Positions 43,639 to 52,221 of a stretch of 64,000 nt of DNA are shown here, in pieces. The first letter of the stretch is position 1. The number at the start of each line of letters is the position of its first letter. The DNA is from Gammaproteobacteria bacterium (GTDB lineage: Bacteria > Pseudomonadota > Gammaproteobacteria > Pseudomonadales > Pseudohongiellaceae): positions 2,108,001 through 2,172,000 of the forward strand of contig JAWKZW010000001.1 of the NCBI GenBank assembly GCA_041395725.1, given 5' to 3'. Position numbers and translations under genes: made by a program. Below the pieces are notes generated by a model. That model ran no database searches. It was given only the letters and a program-made list of their open reading frames with translations, and was not told where the DNA came from.

Positions 43639-44121
43639 TCAGGGGGACAGGGCGTAGGCGGTTGCCTGGGGCGGGTAGCAGAACCCCCAGTCGGCACAGC
43701 CCTGATACTCCACAATCAGGCTGGTGCCGGCCGGCAGGGCGGGGTCTACAGACAGTCTGGCTGTGACACCCTCATAATAAGCTTCGATCGCGCCAAAAAA
43801 CTGGTCTGTCTTGGCGATCCCATCCGGCAGTTGAAAGGGCACCGGCTGCTGTTCAGCGGTCGTGGGCAACTGCAGGGAAAAGTTGAACTGATGGCGGTAC
43901 AGGTAGTGGTCCGGTGCAATCTGCCAGGTAATCTCGAGTGTGTCTGCATCGATGATGCTGACAAAGAAGGGAAAGGCCTGGTCAAGGGGCAACGGCCGGG
44001 GCCTGTCGCTGCCACCCAGGGCGCTGCGGCCGGCACCGGGAAGTAACTGGGCGCTGGCAGAGGTAATCAGCCAGAATGCCAGGCTCACAGACAGAGTAAT
44101 GTTGAACAGCTGCTTAGGCAT
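43639..44121 (-). CDS. Stand-alone DsbD alpha (N-terminal periplasmic) domain
   Basis: A 160-residue exported protein with a signal peptide (about 1-25) and then the DsbD N-terminal immunoglobulin-like domain: FPFFVSIIDADTLEITWQIA, YLYRHQFNFSL and the Cys-containing end VEYQGCADWGFCYPPQA. The pair of Cys is that used for thiol-disulphide exchange. The ORF stops here, without the eight-helix membrane domain or the C-terminal thioredoxin domain of full DsbD. In pseudomonads the full dsbD gene occupies this same spot before aroQ. No coding remnant of the rest is visible in the 144-bp gap. Confidence 0.82.
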   Translation of the reverse strand: MPKQLFNITLSVSLAFWLITSASAQLLPGAGRSALGGSDRPRPLPLDQAFPFFVSIIDADTLEITWQIAPDHYLYRHQFNFSLQLPTTAEQQPVPFQLPDGIAKTDQFFGAIEAYYEGVTARLSVDPALPAGTSLIVEYQGCADWGFCYPPQATAYALSP

Positions 44122-44159
44122 AATCTCTTATGACCGGGCTGAGGCCGGGTTTCTGACGC

Positions 44160-45377
44160 TTACTCTTCAAGACGCTCGAAAATCAGGCAGGCATTGGTGC
44201 CGCCGAAACCAAAACTGTTGGACATGACGCAGTTAAGTGTCACGTTATCCTGCCTTTTCAGCACGATCGGCATGCCTTCCGCCGCCGGGTCGAGGTTTTC
44301 TATGTTGGCAGACGCGGCGATGAAGTTGTTCTCCATCATCAGCAGACTGTAGATAGCCTCGTGCGCACCGGCTGCGCCAAGTGAGTGACCACTTAGTGAT
44401 TTGGTGGAGTTGATGGCTGGCAGATTGTCGCCGAAGGCTTCGCGAATAGCCCGGAGTTCCGCAATGTCCCCTGCCGGCGTGCTGGTGCCGTGCGTGTTGA
44501 TGTAGTCAACGGGCCGACTGGCGGTTTTCATGGCCATTATCATGGCTCTCCTGCCGCCTTCTCCTGAGGGCGCTACCATGTCGTAACCGTCCGATGTGGC
44601 CCCGTAACCGGTGATTTCGGCGTAAATTTTCGCGCCCCGCGCGCGCGCATGCTCCAGCTCTTCGATCACCAGCACAGCGCCACCGCCGGCAATGACGAAA
44701 CCATCGCGGTCACTGTCGAAAGCCCGGGAGGCCTTTTCCGGCGTGTCGTTGTAACGGGTGGACATGGCGCCCATGGCGTCGAACATGTGGGACAGGGTCC
44801 AGTGTTCGGCCTCGCCACCGCCGGCAAATATGACATCCTGCTTGTTTAACTGGATCAGTTCAACAGCGTTACCGATACAGTGTGCGCTGGTGGCACAGGC
44901 GGACGAGATGGAGTAATTGACACCCTTGATACGGAATGAGGTGGCCAGACAGGCGGAGACGGTGCTGCCCATGCCGCGGGTTACCCGGTAAGGGCCGACG
45001 CGGCGCAGGCCTTTCTCCCGCATGATATCGGCCGATTCGACCTGGTCTTCGGTAGACGAGCCACCCGCGCCCATGATAATCCCGGTACGTTCGTTGGAGA
45101 CTACCTGATCGTCGAGGTTGGCATCCTGAATGGCATCCCGCATGGCCAGGTAGCCGTAGGCCGCCGCGTCGCCCATGAATCGCAGCAGCTTGCGGTCAAT
45201 GAGCTCGGCAAAATCGATGTCCACGGAGCCCGAGACATGGGAGCGCATTCCGATGTCCTTGTACTCCTGGTTAAATCGTATACCGCTGCGGCCTTCACGC
45301 AGTGAGCTGGTGACGGTTTCCTTGTCGTTTCCAAGGCATGAAGTGATGCCAAGGCCGGTAATTACTGCTCGTCGCAT
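44160..45377 (-). CDS. fabB: 3-oxoacyl-ACP synthase I
   Basis: The condensing enzyme that works with FabA to make unsaturated fatty acids. The 405 residues show the thiolase fold with catalytic Cys in ISSACATSAHCIG, first His in YINTHGTSTPAGD, and the Lys/His region STKSLSGHSLGAAGAHEAIY. The start MRRAVITGLGITSCLGNDKE is typical. It follows fabA by 39 bases on the same strand, forming the fabAB operon. Confidence 0.97.
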   Translation of the reverse strand: MRRAVITGLGITSCLGNDKETVTSSLREGRSGIRFNQEYKDIGMRSHVSGSVDIDFAELIDRKLLRFMGDAAAYGYLAMRDAIQDANLDDQVVSNERTGIIMGAGGSSTEDQVESADIMREKGLRRVGPYRVTRGMGSTVSACLATSFRIKGVNYSISSACATSAHCIGNAVELIQLNKQDVIFAGGGEAEHWTLSHMFDAMGAMSTRYNDTPEKASRAFDSDRDGFVIAGGGAVLVIEELEHARARGAKIYAEITGYGATSDGYDMVAPSGEGGRRAMIMAMKTASRPVDYINTHGTSTPAGDIAELRAIREAFGDNLPAINSTKSLSGHSLGAAGAHEAIYSLLMMENNFIAASANIENLDPAAEGMPIVLKRQDNVTLNCVMSNSFGFGGTNACLIFERLEE

Positions 45378-45416
45378 AGACTGTCTTCTCTGCTTTCCCC
45401 GTTTATCGATCTCTAT

Positions 45417-45956
45417 TTATTCAAATTTCTGATCGGGTCTGAACAGCCCCACTTTCAGGGCCTTGGCCGTGTAGATCACACTGCCGTCCACCGCCACAGT
45501 GCCGTCGGCAATCCCCATGACCAGCCTGCGTTCGATGACCCGGGTCATGGAAATATCATAAACCACTTTACTTGCCTCAGGCAGAATTTCGCCGGTGAAT
45601 TTTACTTCGCCGGATCCCAGTGCCCGGCCTTTGCCCAGGTTTCCCCGCCAGCCCAGAAAGAAACCCACCAGCTGCCACATGGCATCCAGGCCCAGACAAC
45701 CGGGCATGACCGGATCGCCGGGGAAGTGGCATTTGAAAAACCACAGGTCAGGATTGATGTCCAGTTCGGCAAGAATGCGGCCCTTGCCGTGGGTTCCGCC
45801 GTCGGAATTGATTTCGATAATGCGGTCCAGCATCAACATGTTGTCGATAGGGAGCTTGGCGTTACCCTCTCCGAACAGGCGACCGTGACCGCACTCGATC
45901 AGTTGATCCTTGTCATAGGAGTCTCTGGGTGTGAAATTCGGATTTTTTTCAGTCAC
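45417..45956 (-). CDS. fabA: 3-hydroxydecanoyl-ACP dehydratase / isomerase
   Basis: Introduces the cis double bond during fatty acid synthesis. A GTG start at 45956 (protein beginning TEKNPNFTPRDSYDKDQLI) gives 179 residues, close to the 171-172 usual. Catalytic motifs are WFFKCHFPGDPVMPGCLGLD, containing His and Asp. The longer open frame reaching 46028 is not family-like. It is the first gene of fabAB. Confidence 0.95.
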   Translation of the reverse strand: MTEKNPNFTPRDSYDKDQLIECGHGRLFGEGNAKLPIDNMLMLDRIIEINSDGGTHGKGRILAELDINPDLWFFKCHFPGDPVMPGCLGLDAMWQLVGFFLGWRGNLGKGRALGSGEVKFTGEILPEASKVVYDISMTRVIERRLVMGIADGTVAVDGSVIYTAKALKVGLFRPDQKFE

Positions 45957-46379
45957 GGTTGGACCCGCTCCCCGGCAGTAACGACGGCAAATTTTAAAAG
46001 TGTGCGATATTAGCGGAACAGCCTGCAATTATCGACCGGTTTCTGACCTGTGTCGCTCTCATCCCGGCGCATGCCGGCGCTGATCCCCCTGCGCCCGGGC
46101 CTGTTCTGCACAGGAGCACGGCGGCACCAGAATAGAAGCCTCCTGACGATTATAGTAGCTCCTGCCAGCGATCACCCGGGTTATTGATCATAAGATTGCG
46201 CCGTGTCAAAAGTGCTGGCCGGGCCTGCTCCGCAACCTCCTAACTATGAACCCGTTCCGTCTTGGATGCCATGAAGTTTGCTAGACTACCGCCGTTACAG
46301 AACACAATGAAGCGACGTGCTGCCAGTAATAGCGTGGCTTACTTACAAACAGAGTGAAAAACAATCAACAGTCAGGTAG
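45957..46379. other. Divergent promoter region of fabAB and the GDP-mannose gene
   Basis: About 420 bp with no supported ORF. It must hold the fabA promoter on the minus strand and that of the GDP-mannose pyrophosphorylase gene on the plus strand. I did not find a convincing FabR or FadR site by eye. Confidence 0.5.
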
Positions 46380-47810
46380 ATGCCTATGATAGTTCCAGTA
46401 ATCCTGGCCGGAGGGGTGGGTTCCCGCCTGTGGCCGCAGTCGAGGGCGCTGATGCCCAAGCAGTTCATTCAGTTTCCCGGCCAGGAAGGTACGCTATTCC
46501 AGAACACGCTCGCCAGATTGCGCGGGCTGCATCAGCTGGCAGCGCCTGTAGTGATCTGCAATGCTGATCACCGGTTTCTGGTGGCGGAACAACTGCGGCA
46601 ACTGGCTTTGCCCGATGCCACGATTATGCTGGAACCGGTGGGGCGCAATACGGCACCGGCAGTGGCCATGGCGGCCCTGGGCTGCTCTCGGTCCGATGAC
46701 GACCCTGTACTGCTGGTGCTGCCGGCAGACCACTTGATCCGCGACCAGCAGGCCCTGCATGCAGCAATCAGGCTTGGCGACCAGGCTGCCCGTCAGGGCA
46801 GGCTGGTAACCTTCGGTATCGTGCCAGGTGTCCCTGAAACAGGTTACGGTTATATAAGGAAAGGCTCACCGGAACCGGAAAGCGGTGTCTTTGCCGTTGA
46901 CCGGTTCGTGGAAAAGCCGGACCTGGCGACCGCCGAAGCTTACCTGGCGAGTGGCGAATACCTGTGGAACAGCGGCATGTTCATGTTTCAGGCCTCGGTT
47001 TTCCTGGCCGAACTGGAAAAGCATAATCCCGAGATGCTGCGCTGTTGTCGTGACGCCTTTGCCGGGATCGAGAGCGATCAGGACTACCAGCGGATTCCCC
47101 GGGAACTGTTTGCAGCCTGTCCGGCCGATTCCATCGACTACGCCGTGATGGAAAAGACTGCAGAGGCGGTGCTAGTGCCCCTTGACGCCAACTGGAACGA
47201 TCTGGGCGCCTGGAGCGCGGTCTGGGAAGTGGGCGACAAGGACGGCGACGGCAATGTAGTGAGTGGTGACGTGTTGCTTGAGCAGGTCTCAGATTGCTAC
47301 GTCCAGGCCAATTCCAGGGTTGTGGCTGCGGTAGGCATGAAGGATACGGTGATTATCGAAACCTCTGACGCGGTGCTGGTGGCTGATAAGCACCAGGTGC
47401 AGGGCATCAAGCAGATCGTGGCCCGGCTGGAAGCGGCCGAGCGCAGCGAAAGCCGGCATCATGACCTGGTTTATCGCCCCTGGGGCTCCTATCGTTCGCT
47501 GGAGAATGCCGAAGGCTATCAGGTCAAGCACATCGTCGTGAATCCGGGGCAGGCATTGTCCCTGCAGATGCACCATCACAGGGCGGAACATTGGACCATT
47601 ATCCGCGGCGAGGCACAGGTGACCCGCGATTCGGAGTTGCACCGGCTCAAGAGCAACGAATCCATTTTCCTGCCCCTTGGCTGCACTCACCGACTCGAAA
47701 ATCCAGGCGCGGAGCCGGTCGAGTTGATCGAGGTCCAATTGGGAGACTACCTCGGGGAAGACGATATTGTCAGGTTTGAGGACGTCTACGGACGTCTCGA
47801 GAAGGCTTGA
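46380..47810 (+). CDS. algA: Mannose-1-phosphate guanylyltransferase / mannose-6-phosphate isomerase
   Basis: A bifunctional type II enzyme of 476 residues making GDP-mannose for exopolysaccharide or LPS. The nucleotidyltransferase half has VPVILAGGVGSRLWPQSRAL, FVEKPDLATAEAYLASGEYL and WNSGMFMF. The C-terminal cupin isomerase half has the metal-binding LSLQMHHHRAEHWTIIRGEA. Either ATG 46380 or ATG 46386 may be used. It is followed by the galU palindromic element. Confidence 0.95.
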   Translation: MPMIVPVILAGGVGSRLWPQSRALMPKQFIQFPGQEGTLFQNTLARLRGLHQLAAPVVICNADHRFLVAEQLRQLALPDATIMLEPVGRNTAPAVAMAALGCSRSDDDPVLLVLPADHLIRDQQALHAAIRLGDQAARQGRLVTFGIVPGVPETGYGYIRKGSPEPESGVFAVDRFVEKPDLATAEAYLASGEYLWNSGMFMFQASVFLAELEKHNPEMLRCCRDAFAGIESDQDYQRIPRELFAACPADSIDYAVMEKTAEAVLVPLDANWNDLGAWSAVWEVGDKDGDGNVVSGDVLLEQVSDCYVQANSRVVAAVGMKDTVIIETSDAVLVADKHQVQGIKQIVARLEAAERSESRHHDLVYRPWGSYRSLENAEGYQVKHIVVNPGQALSLQMHHHRAEHWTIIRGEAQVTRDSELHRLKSNESIFLPLGCTHRLENPGAEPVELIEVQLGDYLGEDDIVRFEDVYGRLEKA

Positions 47811-47941
47811 ATGCGGTGCATTAAGACGGTGCATGGGCGTGCGCCGAAGCATGCCGCCAGCCGCTGTTGTTCCCTTATTTGGTGCAGGTGAGTCCCGCTG
47901 ACGTTAAACTGGCAAGCTATTTGCTGTATTCAGAGGGAGAT

Positions 47942-48132
47942 AACCCAATCATTGCATAAATTGTTGGCCCAGGACCGCTTCGCTGCTTCCATAGCAGCAT
48001 TTCCAGCGCCGTACTCAATTTTTCTGGATATCACGTAGAGTGACTACGCTCAATCCATAAAAACCTCCGTGCGACGCTGGAAATACTACTCTGAAAGCTC
48101 CTGACCTCAACAATTTATGCAATGATTGGGTT
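47942..48132. mobile_element. MITE-like palindromic element upstream of galU
   Basis: A 191-bp element with 25-bp perfect terminal inverted repeats (47942-47966 and 48108-48132; core CCCAATCATTGCATAAATTG). The inner part is also palindromic: CATTTCCAGCGCCG against the complement of CGACGCTGGAAATAC, and a central CGTAG-AGTGA-CTACG hairpin. It has no coding frame and ends 29 bp before the galU start. Its sequence is unrelated to the accB/accC element. Confidence 0.85.
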
Positions 48133-48160
48133 GACTGCCCCTACAGGAGGAAGAGTGACA

Positions 48161-48997
48161 ATGGCGACAATCGAGAAGTGTCTGTTCCCTGCGGCGGGTT
48201 ACGGTACCCGTTTTCTGCCAGTGACCAAATCCATGCCCAAGGAGATGCTGCCGCTGGTCGACAAACCACTGATTCAATATGGCGTCGAAGAGGCCATGGC
48301 GGCGGGCATACATGGCATGGCGATTGTAACAGGGCGCGGCAAACGCGCGCTGGAAGATCATTTCGATATCAACTACGAGCTCGAGCACCAGATTGCCGGC
48401 ACTGGCAAGGAAGAGTTGTTGTCCGGAATCCGCTCTATCATCGAGACCTGCACGTTCTCTTATACGCGGCAGGTGGAAATGAAGGGGCTGGGGCATGCCA
48501 TTCTGACCGGTGAGACGCTGATCGGCGAACATCCCTTCGCGGTTATCCTGGCCGACGACTATTGTGTGGCGGAGGAGGACGGCGTATTGACGCAGATGGT
48601 CAAGCTGTACGAACGCTACCAGTGCAGCATCGTTGCCATTGAAGAAGTGCCTCGGGAAGAAACCTTCAAATACGGCGTCATCGAGGGCGAGATGGAGGAA
48701 GAGCGCATCTGGCGGGTCAATTCCATGGTGGAGAAGCCGGACCCGGCCGAAGCCCCCAGCAATCTGGCCATCATCGGCCGCTATATTCTGACCCCGGACA
48801 TTTTTGAACTGATCCGCACCACGCCGCCGGGTAAAAATGGCGAAATGCAGATCACCGACGCTATCATGCGCCAGGCTGAACAGGGCAGGGTTATCGGTTA
48901 CCAGTTTAGAGGCCGGCGCTTTGACTGTGGCAGCGTCAAGGGCTTCATGGAAGCGACCAACTACAATTACGAAAATTTCTATCAGAAAAATTATTAG
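48161..48997 (+). CDS. galU: UTP-glucose-1-phosphate uridylyltransferase
   Basis: Makes UDP-glucose for polysaccharide synthesis. ATG 48161 follows AGGAGG at 48145-48150; the frame extends upstream but the family start MATIEKCLFPAAGYGTRFLP is here, giving 278 residues. Visible motifs are TKSMPKEMLPLVDKPLIQYG, the UTP-binding VILADDYCV and VEKPDPAEAPSNLAIIGRYI. The C-terminal FRGRRFDCGSVKGFMEATNY is conserved. It is followed by the phosphomannomutase gene 20 bases later. Confidence 0.96.
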   Translation: MATIEKCLFPAAGYGTRFLPVTKSMPKEMLPLVDKPLIQYGVEEAMAAGIHGMAIVTGRGKRALEDHFDINYELEHQIAGTGKEELLSGIRSIIETCTFSYTRQVEMKGLGHAILTGETLIGEHPFAVILADDYCVAEEDGVLTQMVKLYERYQCSIVAIEEVPREETFKYGVIEGEMEEERIWRVNSMVEKPDPAEAPSNLAIIGRYILTPDIFELIRTTPPGKNGEMQITDAIMRQAEQGRVIGYQFRGRRFDCGSVKGFMEATNYNYENFYQKNY

Positions 48998-49017
48998 GGT
49001 GGGGCAGCAGCAACGCG

Positions 49018-50373
49018 ATGAGTAACAAGATAGCCTGTTTTAAAGCCTACGACATCCGGGGTCGCATTCCCGACCAGCTGAATGAGGATATCGCCTATCG
49101 CATCGGCAGGGCCTATGCGACCTTTCTGCAGCCAGCCGTTGTGGTCGTGGGCTATGATATCCGGCTGACCAGCGAGGACCTGTGCGCGGCACTGACGCGG
49201 GGGCTGACCGATTCCGGTGTCGACGTGATCAACATCGGCCAGTGCGGCACCGAAGAAGTGTACTTTGCTACTGCGCACCTCAAGGCTGACGGTGGCATTG
49301 CTGTGACCGCCAGCCACAATCCGAAAGACTACAACGGCATGAAGATGGTGCGGGAAGAATCCAAGCCCATCAGCGGTGATACGGGTCTGAAGGACATCCA
49401 GGCCATTGCCGAATCCGGCGAATTTATCGAGGCAGCCCGGCAGGGGGAGGTTACCCGCCAGAATACCCAGCCAGCCTACGTGGAGCACCTGCTGGGCTAT
49501 ATAGACCTGTCAGTCATCAAGCCCCTTAAGATCGTCTGCAACGCGGGGAATGGCGGGGCAGGGGCAGTGATCGATGCCATTGAGGGCAGCCTGCCGGTTT
49601 CCTTCATCAAGGTACACCATCAGGTCGACGGTAACTTCCCCAATGGCGTGCCGAACCCGCTGCTGGAAGAAAATCGACGTCCGACCATCGATGCAATCAA
49701 GGAACAGGATGCCGACCTGGGAATCGCCTGGGATGGTGATTTCGACCGCTGTTTTTTCTTCGACGAGAATGGCAGGTTTATTGAGGGCTACTACATCGTT
49801 GGTCTTCTGGCCCAGGCCTTCCTGGAACATAAGCCCGGCTCCAAGATCATCCATGACCCCAGATTGACCTGGAATACCATCGAGATTGCCAAGGCTTATG
49901 GCGGCGAAGCGATTCAGAGTAAGACCGGTCACGCTTTTATCAAGGAGCGCATGCGTGCCGAGGACGCCCTCTATGGCGGTGAAATGAGCGCGCACCACTA
50001 TTTCAGAGATTTCTCCTATTGCGACAGTGGCATGATTCCCTGGCTGCTGGTTATCGAATTGATCAGCAAAACCGGGAAACCCCTGTCGGAACTGGTTAAC
50101 GAGCGCATGGCGGCGTTTCCGGCCAGCGGCGAGATCAACACCGAGATCAGCGATCCGCCGGCGCTGCTGGAGAAAATCGAGTCCCATTACGCGGCACAGG
50201 CGGAAGCGGTCGATCACACCGATGGCCTCAGCATGAGCCTGGGCGACTGGCGTTTCAATATCCGCCTGTCCAACACGGAGCCCGTAGTGCGTCTCAACGT
50301 GGAATCCCGCGGAGACACGGCTCTGATGCAGGCAAAAACCCGGGAAATACTGGATATGATGGCCGGCGGCTGA
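49018..50373 (+). CDS. cpsG: Phosphomannomutase / phosphoglucomutase
   Basis: Interconverts hexose-6- and hexose-1-phosphates, supplying mannose-1-phosphate to the upstream GDP-mannose enzyme. The 451 residues contain the active-site serine loop AVTASHNPKDYNGMK, the Mg-binding WDGDFDRCFFFD, the sugar-binding loop YGGEMSAHHYF and the phosphate-binding RLSNTEPVVRLNVES. It is close to the CpsG/ManB branch. It completes a set for nucleotide sugar supply with algA and galU. Confidence 0.95.
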   Translation: MSNKIACFKAYDIRGRIPDQLNEDIAYRIGRAYATFLQPAVVVVGYDIRLTSEDLCAALTRGLTDSGVDVINIGQCGTEEVYFATAHLKADGGIAVTASHNPKDYNGMKMVREESKPISGDTGLKDIQAIAESGEFIEAARQGEVTRQNTQPAYVEHLLGYIDLSVIKPLKIVCNAGNGGAGAVIDAIEGSLPVSFIKVHHQVDGNFPNGVPNPLLEENRRPTIDAIKEQDADLGIAWDGDFDRCFFFDENGRFIEGYYIVGLLAQAFLEHKPGSKIIHDPRLTWNTIEIAKAYGGEAIQSKTGHAFIKERMRAEDALYGGEMSAHHYFRDFSYCDSGMIPWLLVIELISKTGKPLSELVNERMAAFPASGEINTEISDPPALLEKIESHYAAQAEAVDHTDGLSMSLGDWRFNIRLSNTEPVVRLNVESRGDTALMQAKTREILDMMAGG

Positions 50374-50456
50374 CAGTCGGCACCGCTGGCTTTCAGCGGA
50401 GCACGCCGTGATCAGCCGCGTGACCGGCGCGCCCTGGCAGGCGGACAGAATGGCCC

Positions 50457-50488
50457 GGGGCCGCGTCGATCCGCGGCCCCGCTCTTCC
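50457..50488 (+). terminator. Putative terminator after cpsG
   Basis: A perfect GC-rich stem GGGGCCGCG (50457-50465) and CGCGGCCCC (50472-50480) with a 6-base loop, followed by CTCTTCCTT. The T-tract is weak. Confidence 0.6.
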
Positions 50489-50628
50489 TTGGGCCGGCAA
50501 ATCGTTTTATCCTTGGGGATCTCTGCTGATAGGTAGCGGCGCCACGAGAGTTTTTAACAGTTTTCTCCGGCGCTCAACGCAGCCTGATCATGCCTTGGAA
50601 AATGCCTTGAACGTCACAGGAGTCACCC

Positions 50629-51138
50629 ATGTTCAAAAAACCACTGACACGCAGGAAGCTGCTGGGTAACGCAGTCTCAGGATTTGCCCTGGCGGCGCTT
50701 TCCGCCGGCAGTTTGCGGGCCCTGGCCCAGAACGCCGGCGCAACCCCGCTGGATGTCTACAAAGACCCGACCTGCGGCTGTTGCGCCAACTGGATTGATC
50801 AGATGACTGAGCGGGGCTTTCAGTCCACCATCCATCACCCCGCCAATCTCAATGCTGTGAAGCTGGAACATGGCTTCACGCCCCAACTGCAGTCCTGCCA
50901 CACGGCTGTCACGGCGGAAGGCTATGCCTTCGAGGGGCATGTGCCGCCCAGACTGGTGAGGCAGTTCCTGAATAATCCGCCGGCCAATGCGAAAGGGCTG
51001 ACGGTGCCGGGTATGCCGGTGGGCAGTCCCGGAATGGAAATGGGCGGTCGTTTCCAGCCCTATGATGTGGTGTTGCTTAATAAAGACGGCAGCACGCGTG
51101 TTTACGCCAGTATCAGGGCAGCGGCCGATCAGTACTGA
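50629..51138 (+). CDS. DUF411 metal-binding exported protein
   Basis: A 169-residue protein with a twin-arginine-like signal (LTRRKLLGNAVSGFALAALS), so probably exported folded. The mature part has the DUF411 signature: DVYKDPTCGCCANWIDQM (CxCC), then LQSCHTAVTAEGYAFEGHVP and a Met-rich stretch (MPVGSPGMEMG). Members bind copper-like metals and often accompany copper resistance genes. No other copper gene is adjacent. The next gene begins 5 bases after the stop and encodes a MOSC protein. Confidence 0.92.
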   Translation: MFKKPLTRRKLLGNAVSGFALAALSAGSLRALAQNAGATPLDVYKDPTCGCCANWIDQMTERGFQSTIHHPANLNAVKLEHGFTPQLQSCHTAVTAEGYAFEGHVPPRLVRQFLNNPPANAKGLTVPGMPVGSPGMEMGGRFQPYDVVLLNKDGSTRVYASIRAAADQY

Positions 51139-51142
51139 CCCC

Positions 51143-51706
51143 ATGCCTGAACACGTGAGCGGGGCAGCACTGCAGGATGCTCTGGCATCGATTTGTCAGT
51201 CACCACGATCCAGCGGCGTGGTGGAGATGATTGTCCGCCGCCCGACGGTGAATGAGCGGGAAGTGCTGCAGCAAGGCGAGTTGAGTGTCGATCTCGGCCT
51301 GCTGGGCGATAACTGGGCCACTAGCTGGCCGGCCAGGCAGGAGCGTCACCCGCGGCACCGCGAGATGCAGATCAACCTGATGAACTCCCGGGTCATTGAT
51401 GCGATTTGCGCCGGTGATCGGCAACGCTGGCCATTGGCGGGTGACCAGTTGTTCGTTGACTTCGATCTCAGCGAAGATAATTTACCAGCCGGTACAAAAA
51501 TTCAGGTGGGAGAGGCGGTGCTGGAAGTAACCAGCGAACCCCATCTGGGCTGTAAGAAATTCGAGCGCCGATTTGGTCGGAATGCTGTGCTGTTCGTCAA
51601 TTCGGACTCAGGCAAAAGCTTGAAATTGCGTGGTATCAATGCACGAGTCCTGAATCCCGGTGTTGTAACTACCGGCGGTGTAATCCGCAAGCTCGCGCCA
51701 ATTTAG
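51143..51706 (+). CDS. MOSC domain-containing protein
   Basis: A 187-residue cytosolic protein starting at ATG 51143. The MOSC beta-barrel signature includes LLGDNWATSWPARQERHPRH in the first half and the conserved Cys in SEPHLGCKKFERRFG. MOSC proteins are linked to sulfur transfer and molybdenum cofactor chemistry. Here the substrate is unknown. Its closeness to the DUF411 gene suggests co-transcription and a metal- or thiol-related role. Confidence 0.87.
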   Translation: MPEHVSGAALQDALASICQSPRSSGVVEMIVRRPTVNEREVLQQGELSVDLGLLGDNWATSWPARQERHPRHREMQINLMNSRVIDAICAGDRQRWPLAGDQLFVDFDLSEDNLPAGTKIQVGEAVLEVTSEPHLGCKKFERRFGRNAVLFVNSDSGKSLKLRGINARVLNPGVVTTGGVIRKLAPI

Positions 51707-51714
51707 CAGCCTGT

Positions 51715-51772
51715 CAGGGAGCCTCTGATCAGGTACCCTAGCGCATTGTGGTACTTATTCAGAGGCTCCCTG
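51715..51772. repeat. Full GGAGCCTCTGA hairpin repeat between MOSC and GNAT genes
   Basis: A 58-bp inverted repeat: CAGGGAGCCTCTGA (51715-51728) with TCAGAGGCTCCCTG (51759-51772), around a spacer that itself has GGTAC and GTAC. It overlaps the end of the convergent GNAT gene, supplying its last codons. Relatives lie at 24308-24326 (half) and 61081-61132. Confidence 0.8.
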
Positions 51773-52207
51773 GCTTTGCCACTGCATTTTCAGGCTGAAT
51801 TGGTCCTCAGCGACAGTTTCAAAGCCCTGAGCTGAATAGAAGTGCAGGGCCGGATTGACGCGCAATACGCTGAGCCGGACCGGCAGGCCGGCAGCCTGGG
51901 CCCGCTCCTTTAACTCGTGCATCATCAGCGTTCCAAGCCTCTGCCGCTGGCAGGCCGGATCCACCAGTATCATCTCCAGCCACAGATGGTCTTGCTTGTT
52001 GGCAAGGTGGTAGCCACCCACCGCCTTCCCATTGAGTTCCAGAATCCGGAACTGCGTTCCCGGCAGGTTGGTGAAGAAAGCTTCGCGTTGCAGCAGCTCA
52101 TCCCACCCCCAGGTGGAGTCGATGTAGTCCCTGTTCGTGGCGCGGAACAGCTCGAACAACCACTGTGTGTCGGAACTGCGACCTTGTTTGAGGCTGGCGG
52201 CGGACAT
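51755..52207 (-). CDS. GNAT-family N-acetyltransferase
   Basis: A small acetyltransferase of about 150 residues from ATG 52207; a TTG at 52225 overlapping the pgi stop is possible. The acetyl-CoA loop is LVDPACQRQRLGTLMMHELK, and the C-terminal VNPALHFYSAQGFETVAEDQ is typical of the fold. Substrate unknown. The last residues are encoded by the hairpin repeat. It follows pgi closely. Confidence 0.85.
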   Translation of the reverse strand: MSAASLKQGRSSDTQWLFELFRATNRDYIDSTWGWDELLQREAFFTNLPGTQFRILELNGKAVGGYHLANKQDHLWLEMILVDPACQRQRLGTLMMHELKERAQAAGLPVRLSVLRVNPALHFYSAQGFETVAEDQFSLKMQWQSQGASE

Positions 52208-52221
52208 CAGGTAGGCGGGAC

